A stretch of 64,000 nt of DNA from Rheinheimera texasensis DSM 17496 (GTDB lineage: Bacteria > Pseudomonadota > Gammaproteobacteria > Enterobacterales > Alteromonadaceae): assembly GCF_000711985.1 (NCBI RefSeq), contig NZ_JONU01000007.1, positions 806,001 to 870,000 of the forward strand. The letters run 5' to 3'. Below are positions 53,251 through 62,444 of this stretch, piece by piece; positions within the stretch are counted from its first letter, which is position 1, and the number at the start of each line of letters is the position of its first letter. The translations under genes were made by a program, and so were the position numbers. Under the pieces are notes generated by a model, which was not told the DNA's origin, searched no databases, and saw nothing but the letters and a program-made list of their open reading frames with translations.

Positions 53251-53277
53251 GCTGCAGGTCCTGTGTCAGTGGCTGGT

Positions 53278-54201
53278 TTATTCATAGGGCGCATGAAATA
53301 CGGCAGCCCAGTCATATTGGCTCAGCTGCCGGCTGAACCATAACAATGCCTGCCCCGGCTGACTCTGACGACGCCAGCCCAGATACATCATCGTGCTGGC
53401 CCGCGGTACTTCACAGGCTTTGGCAATCAGCCGGCCAGCGCGGATCTCATCACTGACCAGATGCCTGGGCAAAAAACCCACGCCAAGCCCGGCCTGCTGC
53501 GCGGCGATTTTAGCCTGCATGCTGCTGACCACGACCCGGCGCCGGCTGTCATAGAGGCCGGAATCCCGCGCCGGCAGGTCCAGCGCCGAATCGCTGACCA
53601 CAATCGCCGTTTGCTGTTGTAAATCCTGCTGAGTGACGACCCGGTCCAACTGGGCCAGTTCGTGATGTGGCGCGACCGCAAACACAAATTCCAGCGGCGC
53701 CATTGGTTGCAACTGAAACTGGCCAGAGACACCTTCACCGGATAAACCAATCGCCAAATCAGCCCGGCCGCTTTGTAATGCTTCCCAGCCACCCGCCATC
53801 ACCTGTTCCGACAACACGATTTGTGTCAGCCGGCCCAGCTGGTGAAACTCATCAATCAGACTGAATAACGGCTGCAGCGGCACCACTGAGTCCACCGCAA
53901 TGACCAGCTGGCGTTCCCAGCCAGTATCAAGTTGCCGTACCGCTTCTTCTAATTGCTGACTGGCCAGCAATAAATGCCGGCCTTGTTGCAACAGCAGCTG
54001 ACCGGCCTGGGTCAACTGCGCTTTTTGCCGGCTACGGTCAAATAATTGCACACCAAGATCGCTTTCGAGGCGCGCGATGGTGTAACTGAGCGCCGAAGGC
54101 ACCTTGTATAGAGACTCAGCCGCTGCAGCAAAACTTCCTTTGCGATCAATAGCATCCAGCGCTCTAAGTGCCTCAAGAGTCAATACGGGCTGCATGGCCA
54201 T
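53278..54201 (-). CDS. LysR-family transcriptional regulator
   Basis: This 307-residue regulator has the N-terminal winged helix-turn-helix (LEALRALDAIDRKGSFAAAA, about 9-28; SALSYTIARLESDLGVQLFD) and a C-terminal inducer-binding domain of PBP2 type. It is divergent from doxX and pirin genes. A perfect LysR-type box (54219-54233) lies 18 bp upstream of its start, so it probably controls itself and the doxX-pirin unit. LysR next to doxX and pirin is a frequent gene set in proteobacteria. The start could also be the ATG two codons later. Confidence 0.93.
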   Translation of the reverse strand: MAMQPVLTLEALRALDAIDRKGSFAAAAESLYKVPSALSYTIARLESDLGVQLFDRSRQKAQLTQAGQLLLQQGRHLLLASQQLEEAVRQLDTGWERQLVIAVDSVVPLQPLFSLIDEFHQLGRLTQIVLSEQVMAGGWEALQSGRADLAIGLSGEGVSGQFQLQPMAPLEFVFAVAPHHELAQLDRVVTQQDLQQQTAIVVSDSALDLPARDSGLYDSRRRVVVSSMQAKIAAQQAGLGVGFLPRHLVSDEIRAGRLIAKACEVPRASTMMYLGWRRQSQPGQALLWFSRQLSQYDWAAVFHAPYE

Positions 54202-54218
54202 CGGCGGGATATCCTTAA

Positions 54219-54233
54219 TTCAAATATTTTGAA
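54219..54233. promoter_or_regulatory. LysR-type binding box
   Basis: The palindrome TTCAAA-TAT-TTTGAA contains the T-N11-A pattern of LysR-type operators and lies between the divergent LysR and DoxX genes. It is 18 bp before the regulator start, as expected for autoregulation, and 138 bp before doxX. Confidence 0.75.
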
Positions 54234-54370
54234 CATGTGTGTCAATTTATTCCGCTTTTTTCGCAATAGCAAGCCGGCTACATTTATCTCAACGCAGCAG
54301 AACGCAGGCAGCAATGCAGGTAGTCATCGCGAATGCGGCAGAACCTCAACAACATATTGGAGCAAGACAA

Positions 54371-54826
54371 ATGAAAAACTTAATCAAAACTTTCGTACAA
54401 AACACTCAAGATTCAGCCAACAGCATCGGCAGTCTGGCGCTGCGGGTTCCGGCCGGCATCATCTTCGCCGCACACGGCGCGCAAAAACTGTTTGGCTGGT
54501 TTGGCGGTTATGGCCTGCAAGGCACTGCCGGCTGGATGGAAAGCATCGGGTTAACTCCAGGCATTCCGCTGACATTGATGGCCGGTGGTGCTGAATTCTT
54601 CGGTGGGCTGGCATTAATTTTGGGTCTGCTGACTCGTCCGGCGGCTTTTGTGCTGGCCATTACCATGCTGGTAGCAATTTTCAGCGTGCACTTTGCCAAC
54701 GGCCTGTTTATGAGCAACAACGGCTATGAATTTGCGCTGTCGCTGCTGGCTATCAGTGTGGCCCTGACGTTCAGCGGTGCTGGTCGCTTTGCCATCGACA
54801 ACTGGCTGGCGAAAAAACTGGCCTAA
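54371..54826 (+). CDS. DoxX-family membrane protein
   Basis: This 151-residue protein has four hydrophobic helices and the DoxX pattern ALRVPAGIIFAAHGAQKLFGW (the conserved helix 1 motif HGxQKLFG), GAEFFGGLALILG and FANGLFMSNNGYEF. DoxX-type proteins are linked to redox stress handling, but no reaction is firmly known. The ATG at 54371 has GGAG upstream and gives the family N-terminus. It is followed after 86 bp by a pirin gene and is divergent from a LysR regulator. Confidence 0.92.
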   Translation: MKNLIKTFVQNTQDSANSIGSLALRVPAGIIFAAHGAQKLFGWFGGYGLQGTAGWMESIGLTPGIPLTLMAGGAEFFGGLALILGLLTRPAAFVLAITMLVAIFSVHFANGLFMSNNGYEFALSLLAISVALTFSGAGRFAIDNWLAKKLA

Positions 54827-54858
54827 CGCAGCAGCCCCCAAGCACCGCATCCCAATGA

Positions 54859-54880
54859 ACGGCGACCCGGCGGTCGCCGT
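54859..54880 (+). other. Perfect hairpin between doxX and pirin genes
   Basis: A 9-bp perfect stem ACGGCGACC / GGTCGCCGT with loop CGGC and no T-run stands 32 bp after the doxX stop. It is too GC-rich to be chance noise of the spacer. It could modulate read-through or RNA stability between the two genes. Confidence 0.5.
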
Positions 54881-54912
54881 CTGACGCTCACAAGTTATAC
54901 AGGAGTCATCCG

Positions 54913-55617
54913 ATGATCGAATTCAGAAAATCCAGTCAACGCGGCAGTGCCGATTTTGGCTGGTTACAAAGCCGCCACAGTTTTTCCTTTGGCCGTTATT
55001 ACGACCCGGCGCAAATGGGCTTCTCTGCCCTTCGGGTGATCAATGATGACCGCGTCTCACCGGGTGCCGGTTTTGATACTCATGGCCATCGCGATATGGA
55101 AATTATCAGTCTGGTGCTCGATGGTGTCATTGCGCACCGAGACTCCACCGGTCAGGTCGCCGAGCTGCCGGCCGGGGAGTATCAGCTGATGAGCGCAGGT
55201 CGCGGCATTATGCACAGCGAATTTAACGCCAGAACCAATCAGGATCTACATTTCCTGCAAATCTGGATTGAGCCGGACAGCCTGGGTGGTGAACCGGGTT
55301 ACCAGCAAAAACCTTTTGCCCAAACACCGGGGCTGACGCTGGTTGCTTCAAAAGATGGCGCAGAAGGCAGTTTGCGACTGAAGCAGAATGCCAAATTGTT
55401 TCAGCTGCGGCTGGACGCGCAAAGTGCCTTGAACTTTCAGACGCAGGCCGGACGTAAACTCTATCTGCATCTGGTGTCAGGTAGTCTGAGTGGCCAAAGT
55501 GGCGAACAGCACATTAGCTTGCAGCCGGGTGACGGGGTGAAAATCGCTGATTTGACCGACTGGCAATTCAGCAGTGGCGCTGAACCGGTTTTTGCGTTGT
55601 TATTTGATTTACCTTGA
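54913..55617 (+). CDS. Pirin-family protein
   Basis: This 234-residue bicupin is of the pirin/YhhW type. The N-terminal cupin has the metal-site pattern FDTHGHRDMEIISLVLDG (His-x-His near 56-58) and AGRGIMHSEFNA with His and Glu near 100. The C-terminal cupin is degenerate. E. coli YhhW has quercetinase activity; the role here is unknown. The ATG has AGGAG seven bases upstream. It is in a likely operon with DoxX under LysR control. Confidence 0.92.
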   Translation: MIEFRKSSQRGSADFGWLQSRHSFSFGRYYDPAQMGFSALRVINDDRVSPGAGFDTHGHRDMEIISLVLDGVIAHRDSTGQVAELPAGEYQLMSAGRGIMHSEFNARTNQDLHFLQIWIEPDSLGGEPGYQQKPFAQTPGLTLVASKDGAEGSLRLKQNAKLFQLRLDAQSALNFQTQAGRKLYLHLVSGSLSGQSGEQHISLQPGDGVKIADLTDWQFSSGAEPVFALLFDLP

Positions 55618-55655
55618 TAAAGCCTGGGGTTGCCCGGCAGCTGACAGTGCAAAAG

Positions 55656-55676
55656 CCCGCTTGGCGCGGGCCTTTG
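55656..55676. terminator. Terminator-like hairpin between pirin and DUF3718 genes
   Basis: A stem GCCCGC / GCGGGC with a 5-nt loop is flanked by AAAA on the left and CTTT on the right. It lies 38 bp after the pirin stop and 20 bp after the convergent DUF3718 stop. Confidence 0.6.
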
Positions 55677-55696
55677 CGCAACTGCTGATTGTCATC

Positions 55697-56038
55697 TCAA
55701 CGGCCCTGCACCATCACACTGCCCTGCAGCGGTTTGGCGGCAATATCCTGAATGTCGACATGACCACGCACATATTTTTTCAGATGCTGATACACCGCGA
55801 TATTACCGGCCTGAAAGGCAAAACTGGCCACCGGCATGTCATTGCAGACCAGCTTGTTGGCCGCAACAGCTGCACCAACCCGGTTGTATTTCAGCTCTTG
55901 CTTAAAATCAGCTTTTTTGTCAGTAGCAGCGCTGATACACAAAGCCGTTTCCATCGACTGATCTGCCGCCACATATTGGGTTTGGGCCGCAACTGCGGAA
56001 CTGGTTAACACACAACAGATAAATAACAATGTACGCAT
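55697..56038 (-). CDS. DUF3718-like small periplasmic protein
   Basis: This 113-residue protein has a signal peptide (cut after AVA-A, about 19) and a mature part of about 94 residues with two Cys (ALCISAATDKKADFKQ and KLVCNDMPVASFA) and QHLKKYVRGHVDIQD. The Cys spacing and FA motif fit DUF3718, a small periplasmic family common in Shewanella and relatives. Function is unknown. The ATG at 56038 is chosen since AGGAGA stands six bases upstream. Confidence 0.72.
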   Translation of the reverse strand: MRTLLFICCVLTSSAVAAQTQYVAADQSMETALCISAATDKKADFKQELKYNRVGAAVAANKLVCNDMPVASFAFQAGNIAVYQHLKKYVRGHVDIQDIAAKPLQGSVMVQGR

Positions 56039-56342
56039 GATGGCTCTCCTGTTTGCTATCGCCATGATCAGAGTCGCAGATCTGCAGGAAATAGTTGTGA
56101 ATAGCCGGCTTCAGACTGTAACAAAGGCTGCGTGCTGCCACAGATCTGGTTTTGCTAACTGCTTCAATTTTCGAATCATTCAGATAACCGGTAGAAAAAG
56201 TGGGACAGCGCTGGTTACAGAGCTGTCGCCTGTCCTGCACCAAAGGGTCTGAACAGGTTGACCGGACATTTTTATTGCCAGCCTCTTGCAGCATCAAACT
56301 GAAGTAATATACTGTATATATAAACAGTGTATTGGTGAGATT
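56039..56342. promoter_or_regulatory. Intergenic region between DUF3718 and imuA
   Basis: This 304 bp region holds no supported gene. It carries the promoter of the leftward DUF3718 gene and, at its right end, the LexA box and promoter of the imuA operon. Confidence 0.6.
56310..56329 (+). promoter_or_regulatory. LexA (SOS) box of imuA-imuB-dnaE2
   Basis: The sequence TACTGTATATATAAACAGTG matches the LexA consensus CTG-N10-CAG, with the alternating TA core of strong E. coli boxes. It ends 13 bp before the imuA start and covers the likely promoter, so the operon should be repressed until DNA damage. Confidence 0.92.
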
Positions 56343-57023
56343 ATGCAGCTGTCTGAACTGAAACAACAAGGTCATGTCTGGCATCTGAACCAGGCACCGC
56401 GCCCGGAACAAACACTGTACCCAACCGGTTTTGCTGAACTCGACGTCTTACTCGGAGGCGGCTGGCCCTGTCAGCAAGTGATTGAACTGCGCACAGCCTT
56501 TGGTATCGGTGAATTCCGCTTATTACTGCCCTATCTGCAACAGCAAAGCAGCCGGAATAAATTACAGGTCTATATCAACGCCCCCGCCCAGTTGCATGCA
56601 CCTTTTCTCAGCAATCAGGGCTTACCGCTATGGCAACAGCTCGAAGTTCGCGCTCAGGAGCAGGATGCGCTGTGGGCCGCCGAGCAATGCCTGAAAAGTG
56701 GCTGCTGCAGCACGGTATTGTTGTGGCAGCAATCGTTGAATATTGCCCGGCTCAAACGCTTGCAACTGGCTGCGGCAGAAGGCCAGGCTGAGTTATTTCT
56801 GCTACGCCCTTCTGAGCAGTCGCAGCTGAGTTTACCGGTAGGGCTGAGCCTGGCGCTGAACCCGGCACCACAAGGCCTGCAGGTGCGGGTGTTAAAACGT
56901 CGCGGCGGCTGGCCCGGCGCACAGCAGCTGGTTAATTTCAGTCAGCGCTGGCCAAGGCTGGTTAAGCCAGTACTGTCGCCGCAGAAAGAACAACTGACGC
57001 CTCCTGCAGCTCTGGCGATCTGA
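56343..57023 (+). CDS. imuA: ImuA (SulA/RecA-like translesion accessory protein)
   Basis: ImuA is the first protein of the ImuA-ImuB-DnaE2 mutasome, which allows mutagenic bypass of DNA lesions. The 226-residue protein has a RecA-like core: TLYPTGFAELDVLLGGGWP, then QVIELRTAFGIGEFRLLLPYL. The Walker A-like GxxxxGK is missing (GGGWPCQQ), as is usual in this group. The C-terminal part includes LKRRGGWPGAQQLV. The ATG at 56343 follows the LexA box with GGTGAG as ribosome site. Confidence 0.9.
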   Translation: MQLSELKQQGHVWHLNQAPRPEQTLYPTGFAELDVLLGGGWPCQQVIELRTAFGIGEFRLLLPYLQQQSSRNKLQVYINAPAQLHAPFLSNQGLPLWQQLEVRAQEQDALWAAEQCLKSGCCSTVLLWQQSLNIARLKRLQLAAAEGQAELFLLRPSEQSQLSLPVGLSLALNPAPQGLQVRVLKRRGGWPGAQQLVNFSQRWPRLVKPVLSPQKEQLTPPAALAI

Positions 57024-57088
57024 CCGATGAAAAACTTCAGTCCATTGAGTGTCATACCCGCGCCACACAGACGCTTGGGGGGGCGCTG

Positions 57089-58666
57089 ATGCAGACCTTA
57101 TGGCTTTATTTATATTTCCCGCAACTGCAGCTGGATTTATTGCCACAGCTGCAGGCGGATGCCGCAACACCAGATTTGTCCAAACCAGTGGTATTATTGC
57201 ATCCACAACAGTTACAGGTACAACAGGCGAATCCGGCGGCGCAGGCTTTGGGCATCCGGCCCGGCCAGAGTCTGGCGCATGCCTGTGCGCTTTGTGCGAA
57301 GCTGCAGGTACTGCCCTGGCAGCGTGAGCTGGAACAACAGCTGCTGGAGCTACTGGCGCAGGATTGTTATCAGCTTTGTGCCGATCTGGCACTGGCGCCG
57401 CCTGCTGCTTTGTGGCTGCGGCTGGACCCGATGTTGCAACTGTATGGCGGGCTGGATAGCTTTCTCAGGCAACTGCAGCAGATGCTGCAACAAAAGCCGG
57501 GCCTGCAATTTCAGTATGGCGGGGCTGCCACTGCCGAAGCTGCCCGGTTGTTGTGCCTGACGCAGCCCGGTCAGATCGCGTCAACCCAGGCTGCGCAGCG
57601 CCTGGCACTTTCACAGTGTCCGGTCACGCTGCTGGATTTAGCGCCCGCACTATTACAACAGCTGCAACGGCTTGGCATCGGCCAGCTTGGCGCGCTGCTA
57701 CAGTTACCGGCTACCGAGCTGAGCCGGCGTTTTGGTGCAGAATTGCAGCATTATCTGCAACAGATCCAAGGTCAGTTACCACCACTGCTGCATTATTACC
57801 AGCCGCCGGACCAATTCTGTGCCCGGCTTGAATTGTGGTACCAAATTGAACATCACCCACAATTACTGGCACCGCTACGGCATCTGTTACAACAACTGCA
57901 ACAGTATCTGCAGCGCCGTGCTCAGCGCTGTTATCAGCTGCAACTGGAACTGAGCCTTCGTGATCAGCCACCGCTTTGTCTGAAGCTACATTCACCGCAG
58001 GCTGAAGCACTGGCAAACCGCTGGCTGGCCTTATGGCAACTGAAGCTCGAAGCTTTAACGCTACCGGCCCCGGTTCTGGCCATGCAACTACTGGCCAGCC
58101 AGTACTGTAAAGAAGAGATGCACAGTGCTGATCTGTATCAGGGCAAACAAGGCCAATACAGCCCGTTGCAGCTGGTGGGGCTATTGCAGGCAAAACTCGG
58201 CGCCACACAAGTGCGCAGGCCCACTGAACATGCCGCCTTTTTGCCGGAGCTCGCAGGCAGCAGTCAGGCCCTGCAACAAGCCGGCGAGCAGACAATCACA
58301 CCACAGCTGTCAACTCCTGAAATGGCCGCTCTGCAGCTACACCAGCCAGCAGCCTTGTATGCCAAAGCAGTGCCCGGAGTAGCAGTAAAAACCGCAGCGC
58401 AGTCGCCCCATTCAGCCCCCACGGCAGCGCCTTTGCAACCAGGGCTCTCTGCTACGCCACTCCGACCGGCGTTTTTATTTGCAGCGCCTGTGCCACTGCA
58501 ACAGCAGGTGCAACTGATGCCTGGGCTTGAACGCATTCAGAGCCACTGGTGGCAAGGCCAGGCACAAGCGCGGGATTATCTGACGGCCCAAAGTGCCGAT
58601 GGTCGCTGGTTATGGCTATATCGCACTGAACAGCAGCAATGGTTTGTGCATGGAGTATTTGCCTGA
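57089..58666 (+). CDS. imuB: ImuB (inactive Y-family polymerase-like adaptor)
   Basis: This 525-residue protein has the Y-family polymerase fold but lacks the catalytic acidic residues: the opening LWLYLYFPQLQLDLL replaces the active FDMDxFFAS-type motif. Helix-hairpin-helix-like parts (LQRLGIGQLGALLQLP, about 190-206) and a long Gln-rich C-terminal region follow. In known mutasomes ImuB binds the beta clamp and recruits DnaE2. It is very rich in Gln and Leu. It follows imuA after 65 bp and overlaps dnaE2 by one base. Confidence 0.92.
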   Translation: MQTLWLYLYFPQLQLDLLPQLQADAATPDLSKPVVLLHPQQLQVQQANPAAQALGIRPGQSLAHACALCAKLQVLPWQRELEQQLLELLAQDCYQLCADLALAPPAALWLRLDPMLQLYGGLDSFLRQLQQMLQQKPGLQFQYGGAATAEAARLLCLTQPGQIASTQAAQRLALSQCPVTLLDLAPALLQQLQRLGIGQLGALLQLPATELSRRFGAELQHYLQQIQGQLPPLLHYYQPPDQFCARLELWYQIEHHPQLLAPLRHLLQQLQQYLQRRAQRCYQLQLELSLRDQPPLCLKLHSPQAEALANRWLALWQLKLEALTLPAPVLAMQLLASQYCKEEMHSADLYQGKQGQYSPLQLVGLLQAKLGATQVRRPTEHAAFLPELAGSSQALQQAGEQTITPQLSTPEMAALQLHQPAALYAKAVPGVAVKTAAQSPHSAPTAAPLQPGLSATPLRPAFLFAAPVPLQQQVQLMPGLERIQSHWWQGQAQARDYLTAQSADGRWLWLYRTEQQQWFVHGVFA

Positions 58667-61600
58667 TGTCCTACGCCGAACTGTTTTGCCAAAGCCACTT
58701 CTCTTTTCTGAGTGCTGCCGCGAGCCCGGAGCAACTGGTTGATACCGCCGCCAGTCTCGGTTATCAGGCACTGGCACTGACTGATGAATGTTCAGTGGCC
58801 GGCGTGGTGCGGGCCCATCGTCAAATCAAACAAAAGCAGCTGAAACTGCTGTTGATTGTCGGTGCTTATTTTCGTTACGCCACCGACTTGCAGCTGGTGC
58901 TGCTCTGTCCGGACCGCCGCGCTTATGCTGAGCTTTGTCGTATTATCACAAACAGCAGGCGGCGCGCGCAAAAAGGCCAGTATCAGCTCGATGAATGGGA
59001 CTTAAAAAGTTGCCGCGATTGTCTGGTGCTGTGGCTGCCAGACGGCACCCATCAAAGCGATCAGCATTGGGGCGCCTGGCTAAAACGTCAATTTGGCCAG
59101 CGTTTATATCTGGCACAACAACGCACGCTGGATGCACGGGATCACGATTTGCAGCAACATTGCCAGCTGCTCTGCCGGCAGTTTGACTTGCCGGCCTGCG
59201 CTGTTGGTGCAGTGTTGATGCATGAAGCGGCGCAGCAGCCGCTGCTGGATGTGATGACTGCTATCCGGCTCGGTCAGACCGTCGCCAACGCCGGTTTGGC
59301 TTTATCCGCTAACCGGGAGCGCTGTTTAAGGCCCATCAGCAAACTGAAGCATTTATTCAGTGCAGACGCCTTGGCACAAAGCTGTCAAATTGCTGCGCTC
59401 TGCCAGTTTAATCTCGACAGTTTGCAGTATGAATATCCGGCCGAGCTGGTGCCGCCGGGACAAACGGCTATGCAGTATCTGCGACAGCTGGTGGCAGAAG
59501 GCAGCGTTATCCGTTTTGGCGGCCAGGTTCCCCCCGACATCGCCAGACAAATCGAATACGAGCTGCAGCTGATCGCCGAACTCAACTACCCCTATTATTT
59601 TCTGACTATCGCCGATATCGCCCGCTTTGCCCGCGATCAGCAGATTTTGTATCAGGGCCGTGGCTCTGCCGCGAACTCCATCGTCTGTTATTGCCTGCAA
59701 ATTACTGCGGTCGACCCGCGCAAAATTTCGGTGCTATTCGAGCGTTTTATTTCCCGAGAACGCGATGAACCACCGGATATTGATGTCGATTTTGAACATG
59801 AACGCCGCGAAGAAGTGATTCAGTACATTTATCAGAAATATGGCCGGCAGCGCGCGGCTTTAGCTGCGACGGTGATTTGTTACCGGCTACGCAGCGCGGT
59901 GCGCGATGTCGGCAAAGCACTGGGGTTTAGCATCACCCAGCTTGAATACTGGCTGAAACAGCTGAACCGGCGCCATCCAGATCTCAGCTGGTGGCAGCAA
60001 CTGGCACAACATGGTTTGGACATTCACAGTTTGCCGGCCCGGCAGCTGATCAGTCTGGTGGAACAAATCCGCGGCAAACCACGGCATTTATCCCAGCATG
60101 TCGGCGGTTTTGTCATCTCAGCCGGGCCTTTGCATGAACTGGTGCCGGTAGAAAATGCCAGTATGGCCGAGCGTACCGTGATCCAATGGGACAAAGACGA
60201 TTTGGAAACTCTGGGTCTGCTCAAAGTTGATATTCTGGCACTGGGTATGTTGTCGGCGCTGCGTAAAGCGCTGGCACTGGTGAATCAACATCGCGAACAA
60301 CCGCTGACATTGGCAGAGATTAGTCAGACCGGTGATGACCCGGCGGTGTACCGGCAAATTCAGCAGGCCGACACTATTGGCGTGTTTCAGATTGAATCGC
60401 GCGCGCAAATGAGCATGTTGCCGCGGTTAAAACCGGCGTGTTTTTATGATTTGGTCATCGAAATTGCCATAGTGCGGCCAGGCCCTATTCAGGGCGATAT
60501 GGTGCATCCGTTTTTACGCCGCCGCGACGGCCTGGAGCCAGTCAGTTACCCGTCTCCAGCCGTGGAGTCAGTGTTAAGCCGCACTATGGGCGTGCCGATT
60601 TTTCAGGAGCAAGTGATTAAACTGGCGATGGTCGCGGCCGGTTTTTCCGGCGGTGAAGCCGACCAGCTGCGCCGCGCTATGGCCAGCTGGAAAAAGACCG
60701 GTGAACTGTTGCAATTTAAAGCCAAACTGATCGACGGCATGCTGCAGCGTGGCTACCCGCAAAGCTTTGCTGAGCAAATCTTCGCGCAAATCTGTGGTTT
60801 TGGTGAATATGGTTTTCCGGAATCGCATTCGGCCAGTTTTGCTTTACTGGCTTATGCTTCGGCCTGGCTGAAATGTTATTACCCGCTGGAATTTTTAACG
60901 GCGTTGCTCAACAGCCTGCCGATGGGGTTTTATTCTGCCTCTCAACTGGTACAGGATGGCAAACGCCATGGTCTACAGGTGCTGCCGGTCTGTATCCAGC
61001 ATTCGGATTGGGACCACCAGATTGAACAAAGCGACACAGGGCCGGCGCTGCGGCTTGGGCTGCGTCAGGTCAAAGGCTTGCAGCAGGAATTGCTCCGGTC
61101 GGCTTTGCAACAGCGCCCGGCCGGCGGCTTTGCCAGCTTAAGCCAGCTGAAACAAACCGGTCTCAGGCAAGACCAGCTGAATGCATTGGCCAGCAGTGAT
61201 GCACTGAAGGCGCTGTGTGGCCACCGCTTCGCCAGCCGCTGGCAATTACTGGACCGGCTGGATGAGCTGCCGCTGTTTCGCCAGCCACTCCATCAGCTGA
61301 TGCGCCAGCCACAAGATACCGGCGCTGCAGGCCCCGCACTTTTACAACAACTGGGGCTGGATCTGATGGTTGAACCAGCAGGCAACAGCCCTGCCGCCCC
61401 CCCTGCAGCACAACAGCCTGACCAGCCGCCTTGTCCGCTGCCGGCGCCGGACGCCTGGCAGCAGCTGGGCGAGGATTATCAAAGTCTGGGCCTTAGCCTG
61501 CAGCTGCATCCGGTCGCCTTATTGCGTCAGCATCCGACGCTGGTGAAGCAATCACTGCAACGCGCCTGTGATTTAGTAGCAGCACGTTCCGGTCAGATGC

Positions 61601-61875
61601 TGCGGGTGATAGGCCTGGTCACTGTCCGGCAAAGCCCGGGCACCGCCGGCGGTGTCACTTTTGTCACGCTGGAAGATGAGACCGGCCAAATCAACCTCAT
61701 TGTCTGGCAGGCGACGGCGCTGGCGCAACAACAAACCTTTATCAGCAGCCGGCTTTGGCTGGTGCATGGCGTGCTGCAGCGTGAAGGACTGGTTTGTCAT
61801 CTGGTGGCTGGCAGAATAGAAAGCCTGGACCCGCTGCTGCCGGCGTTACCGCTGCCAAGCCGGGATTTTCATTGA
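58666..61875 (+). CDS. dnaE2: Error-prone DNA polymerase III alpha subunit DnaE2
   Basis: DnaE2 is the lesion-bypass C-family polymerase of the SOS mutasome. The 1069-residue protein has an N-terminal PHP domain (CQSHFSFLSAAASPEQLV; ALALTDECSVAG), the palm with catalytic acids in EPPDIDVDFEHERREE (about 366-382) and GRGSAANSIVCYCL (about 335), QHVGGFVIS in the fingers, and a C-terminal OB fold (TFVTLEDETGQINLIVW). The ATG at 58666 overlaps the imuB stop as TGATG. The length fits DnaE2 and not replicative DnaE (about 1160). Confidence 0.95.
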   Translation: MSYAELFCQSHFSFLSAAASPEQLVDTAASLGYQALALTDECSVAGVVRAHRQIKQKQLKLLLIVGAYFRYATDLQLVLLCPDRRAYAELCRIITNSRRRAQKGQYQLDEWDLKSCRDCLVLWLPDGTHQSDQHWGAWLKRQFGQRLYLAQQRTLDARDHDLQQHCQLLCRQFDLPACAVGAVLMHEAAQQPLLDVMTAIRLGQTVANAGLALSANRERCLRPISKLKHLFSADALAQSCQIAALCQFNLDSLQYEYPAELVPPGQTAMQYLRQLVAEGSVIRFGGQVPPDIARQIEYELQLIAELNYPYYFLTIADIARFARDQQILYQGRGSAANSIVCYCLQITAVDPRKISVLFERFISRERDEPPDIDVDFEHERREEVIQYIYQKYGRQRAALAATVICYRLRSAVRDVGKALGFSITQLEYWLKQLNRRHPDLSWWQQLAQHGLDIHSLPARQLISLVEQIRGKPRHLSQHVGGFVISAGPLHELVPVENASMAERTVIQWDKDDLETLGLLKVDILALGMLSALRKALALVNQHREQPLTLAEISQTGDDPAVYRQIQQADTIGVFQIESRAQMSMLPRLKPACFYDLVIEIAIVRPGPIQGDMVHPFLRRRDGLEPVSYPSPAVESVLSRTMGVPIFQEQVIKLAMVAAGFSGGEADQLRRAMASWKKTGELLQFKAKLIDGMLQRGYPQSFAEQIFAQICGFGEYGFPESHSASFALLAYASAWLKCYYPLEFLTALLNSLPMGFYSASQLVQDGKRHGLQVLPVCIQHSDWDHQIEQSDTGPALRLGLRQVKGLQQELLRSALQQRPAGGFASLSQLKQTGLRQDQLNALASSDALKALCGHRFASRWQLLDRLDELPLFRQPLHQLMRQPQDTGAAGPALLQQLGLDLMVEPAGNSPAAPPAAQQPDQPPCPLPAPDAWQQLGEDYQSLGLSLQLHPVALLRQHPTLVKQSLQRACDLVAARSGQMLRVIGLVTVRQSPGTAGGVTFVTLEDETGQINLIVWQATALAQQQTFISSRLWLVHGVLQREGLVCHLVAGRIESLDPLLPALPLPSRDFH

Positions 61876-61946
61876 TCCGCCGGAGCTTGCTTGCGGTAGA
61901 ATCAACGCAGCAAGACCAAAATCCGGGATCCAGGCTCCAAAATCCG

Positions 61947-62444
61947 ATGACAGAATCGAATAAATACCAGCGCTTTGACCAGTTCGTACTAAAACGTCGC
62001 AGCGGCGCCTTGCAAGACGGTCAGTCAACCAGCAGGCGTCGCTCCCGCCTCGATAGCCCCAAAGGCGCACAGGAAAAAAGCATCGATGCGACGATCTGGC
62101 AGCTGCACAGTGCCATGGTGGATAAAATTCTCGCAAATCCGGCGCTGTTAGCGCCGGTCGTGGCGCAGCTGGAACAGGAACAGCAACAAGGATTATTGCG
62201 TCACAGCGCTTATTTATTCTGGAGCTGTGCTTTTGCCATGATCCACCAGCCAGCGTTGTTCAGAGCTGCATTGTTAAGTCAGGAGCCACAGGCCTGCAAA
62301 CATCGCAGGCGCACCCGCTTACGTGGCATTTTGACCGAAGCTGAACGCGCGCTGGTTTTAGCGGGACAATGGCAGCCAGCAACTGCGCCGGATGAAGATC
62401 CTAACGACACAACACAGGGCGAAACCGCACTGGCGTGCAACTAA
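61947..62444 (+). CDS. Basic hypothetical protein downstream of dnaE2
   Basis: This 165-residue protein is not recognised. It starts MTESNKYQRFDQFVLKRRSG, has a basic N-terminal third (many Arg and Lys), a helical core (AMVDKILANPALLAPVVAQLE), a basic segment KHRRRTRLRGILTEAERALV, and an acidic Asp/Glu-rich end. No signal peptide or membrane helix is present. It lies 71 bp after dnaE2 on the same strand and could be read from the SOS promoter. Nucleic-acid binding is suggested only by charge. The start has no clear ribosome site. Confidence 0.6.
   Translation: MTESNKYQRFDQFVLKRRSGALQDGQSTSRRRSRLDSPKGAQEKSIDATIWQLHSAMVDKILANPALLAPVVAQLEQEQQQGLLRHSAYLFWSCAFAMIHQPALFRAALLSQEPQACKHRRRTRLRGILTEAERALVLAGQWQPATAPDEDPNDTTQGETALACN

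Noticed and set aside
57711-58295. Leftward 194-codon frame inside imuB
   Set aside because: It is the reverse of a Gln/Leu-rich coding region; no domain or start signal supports it.
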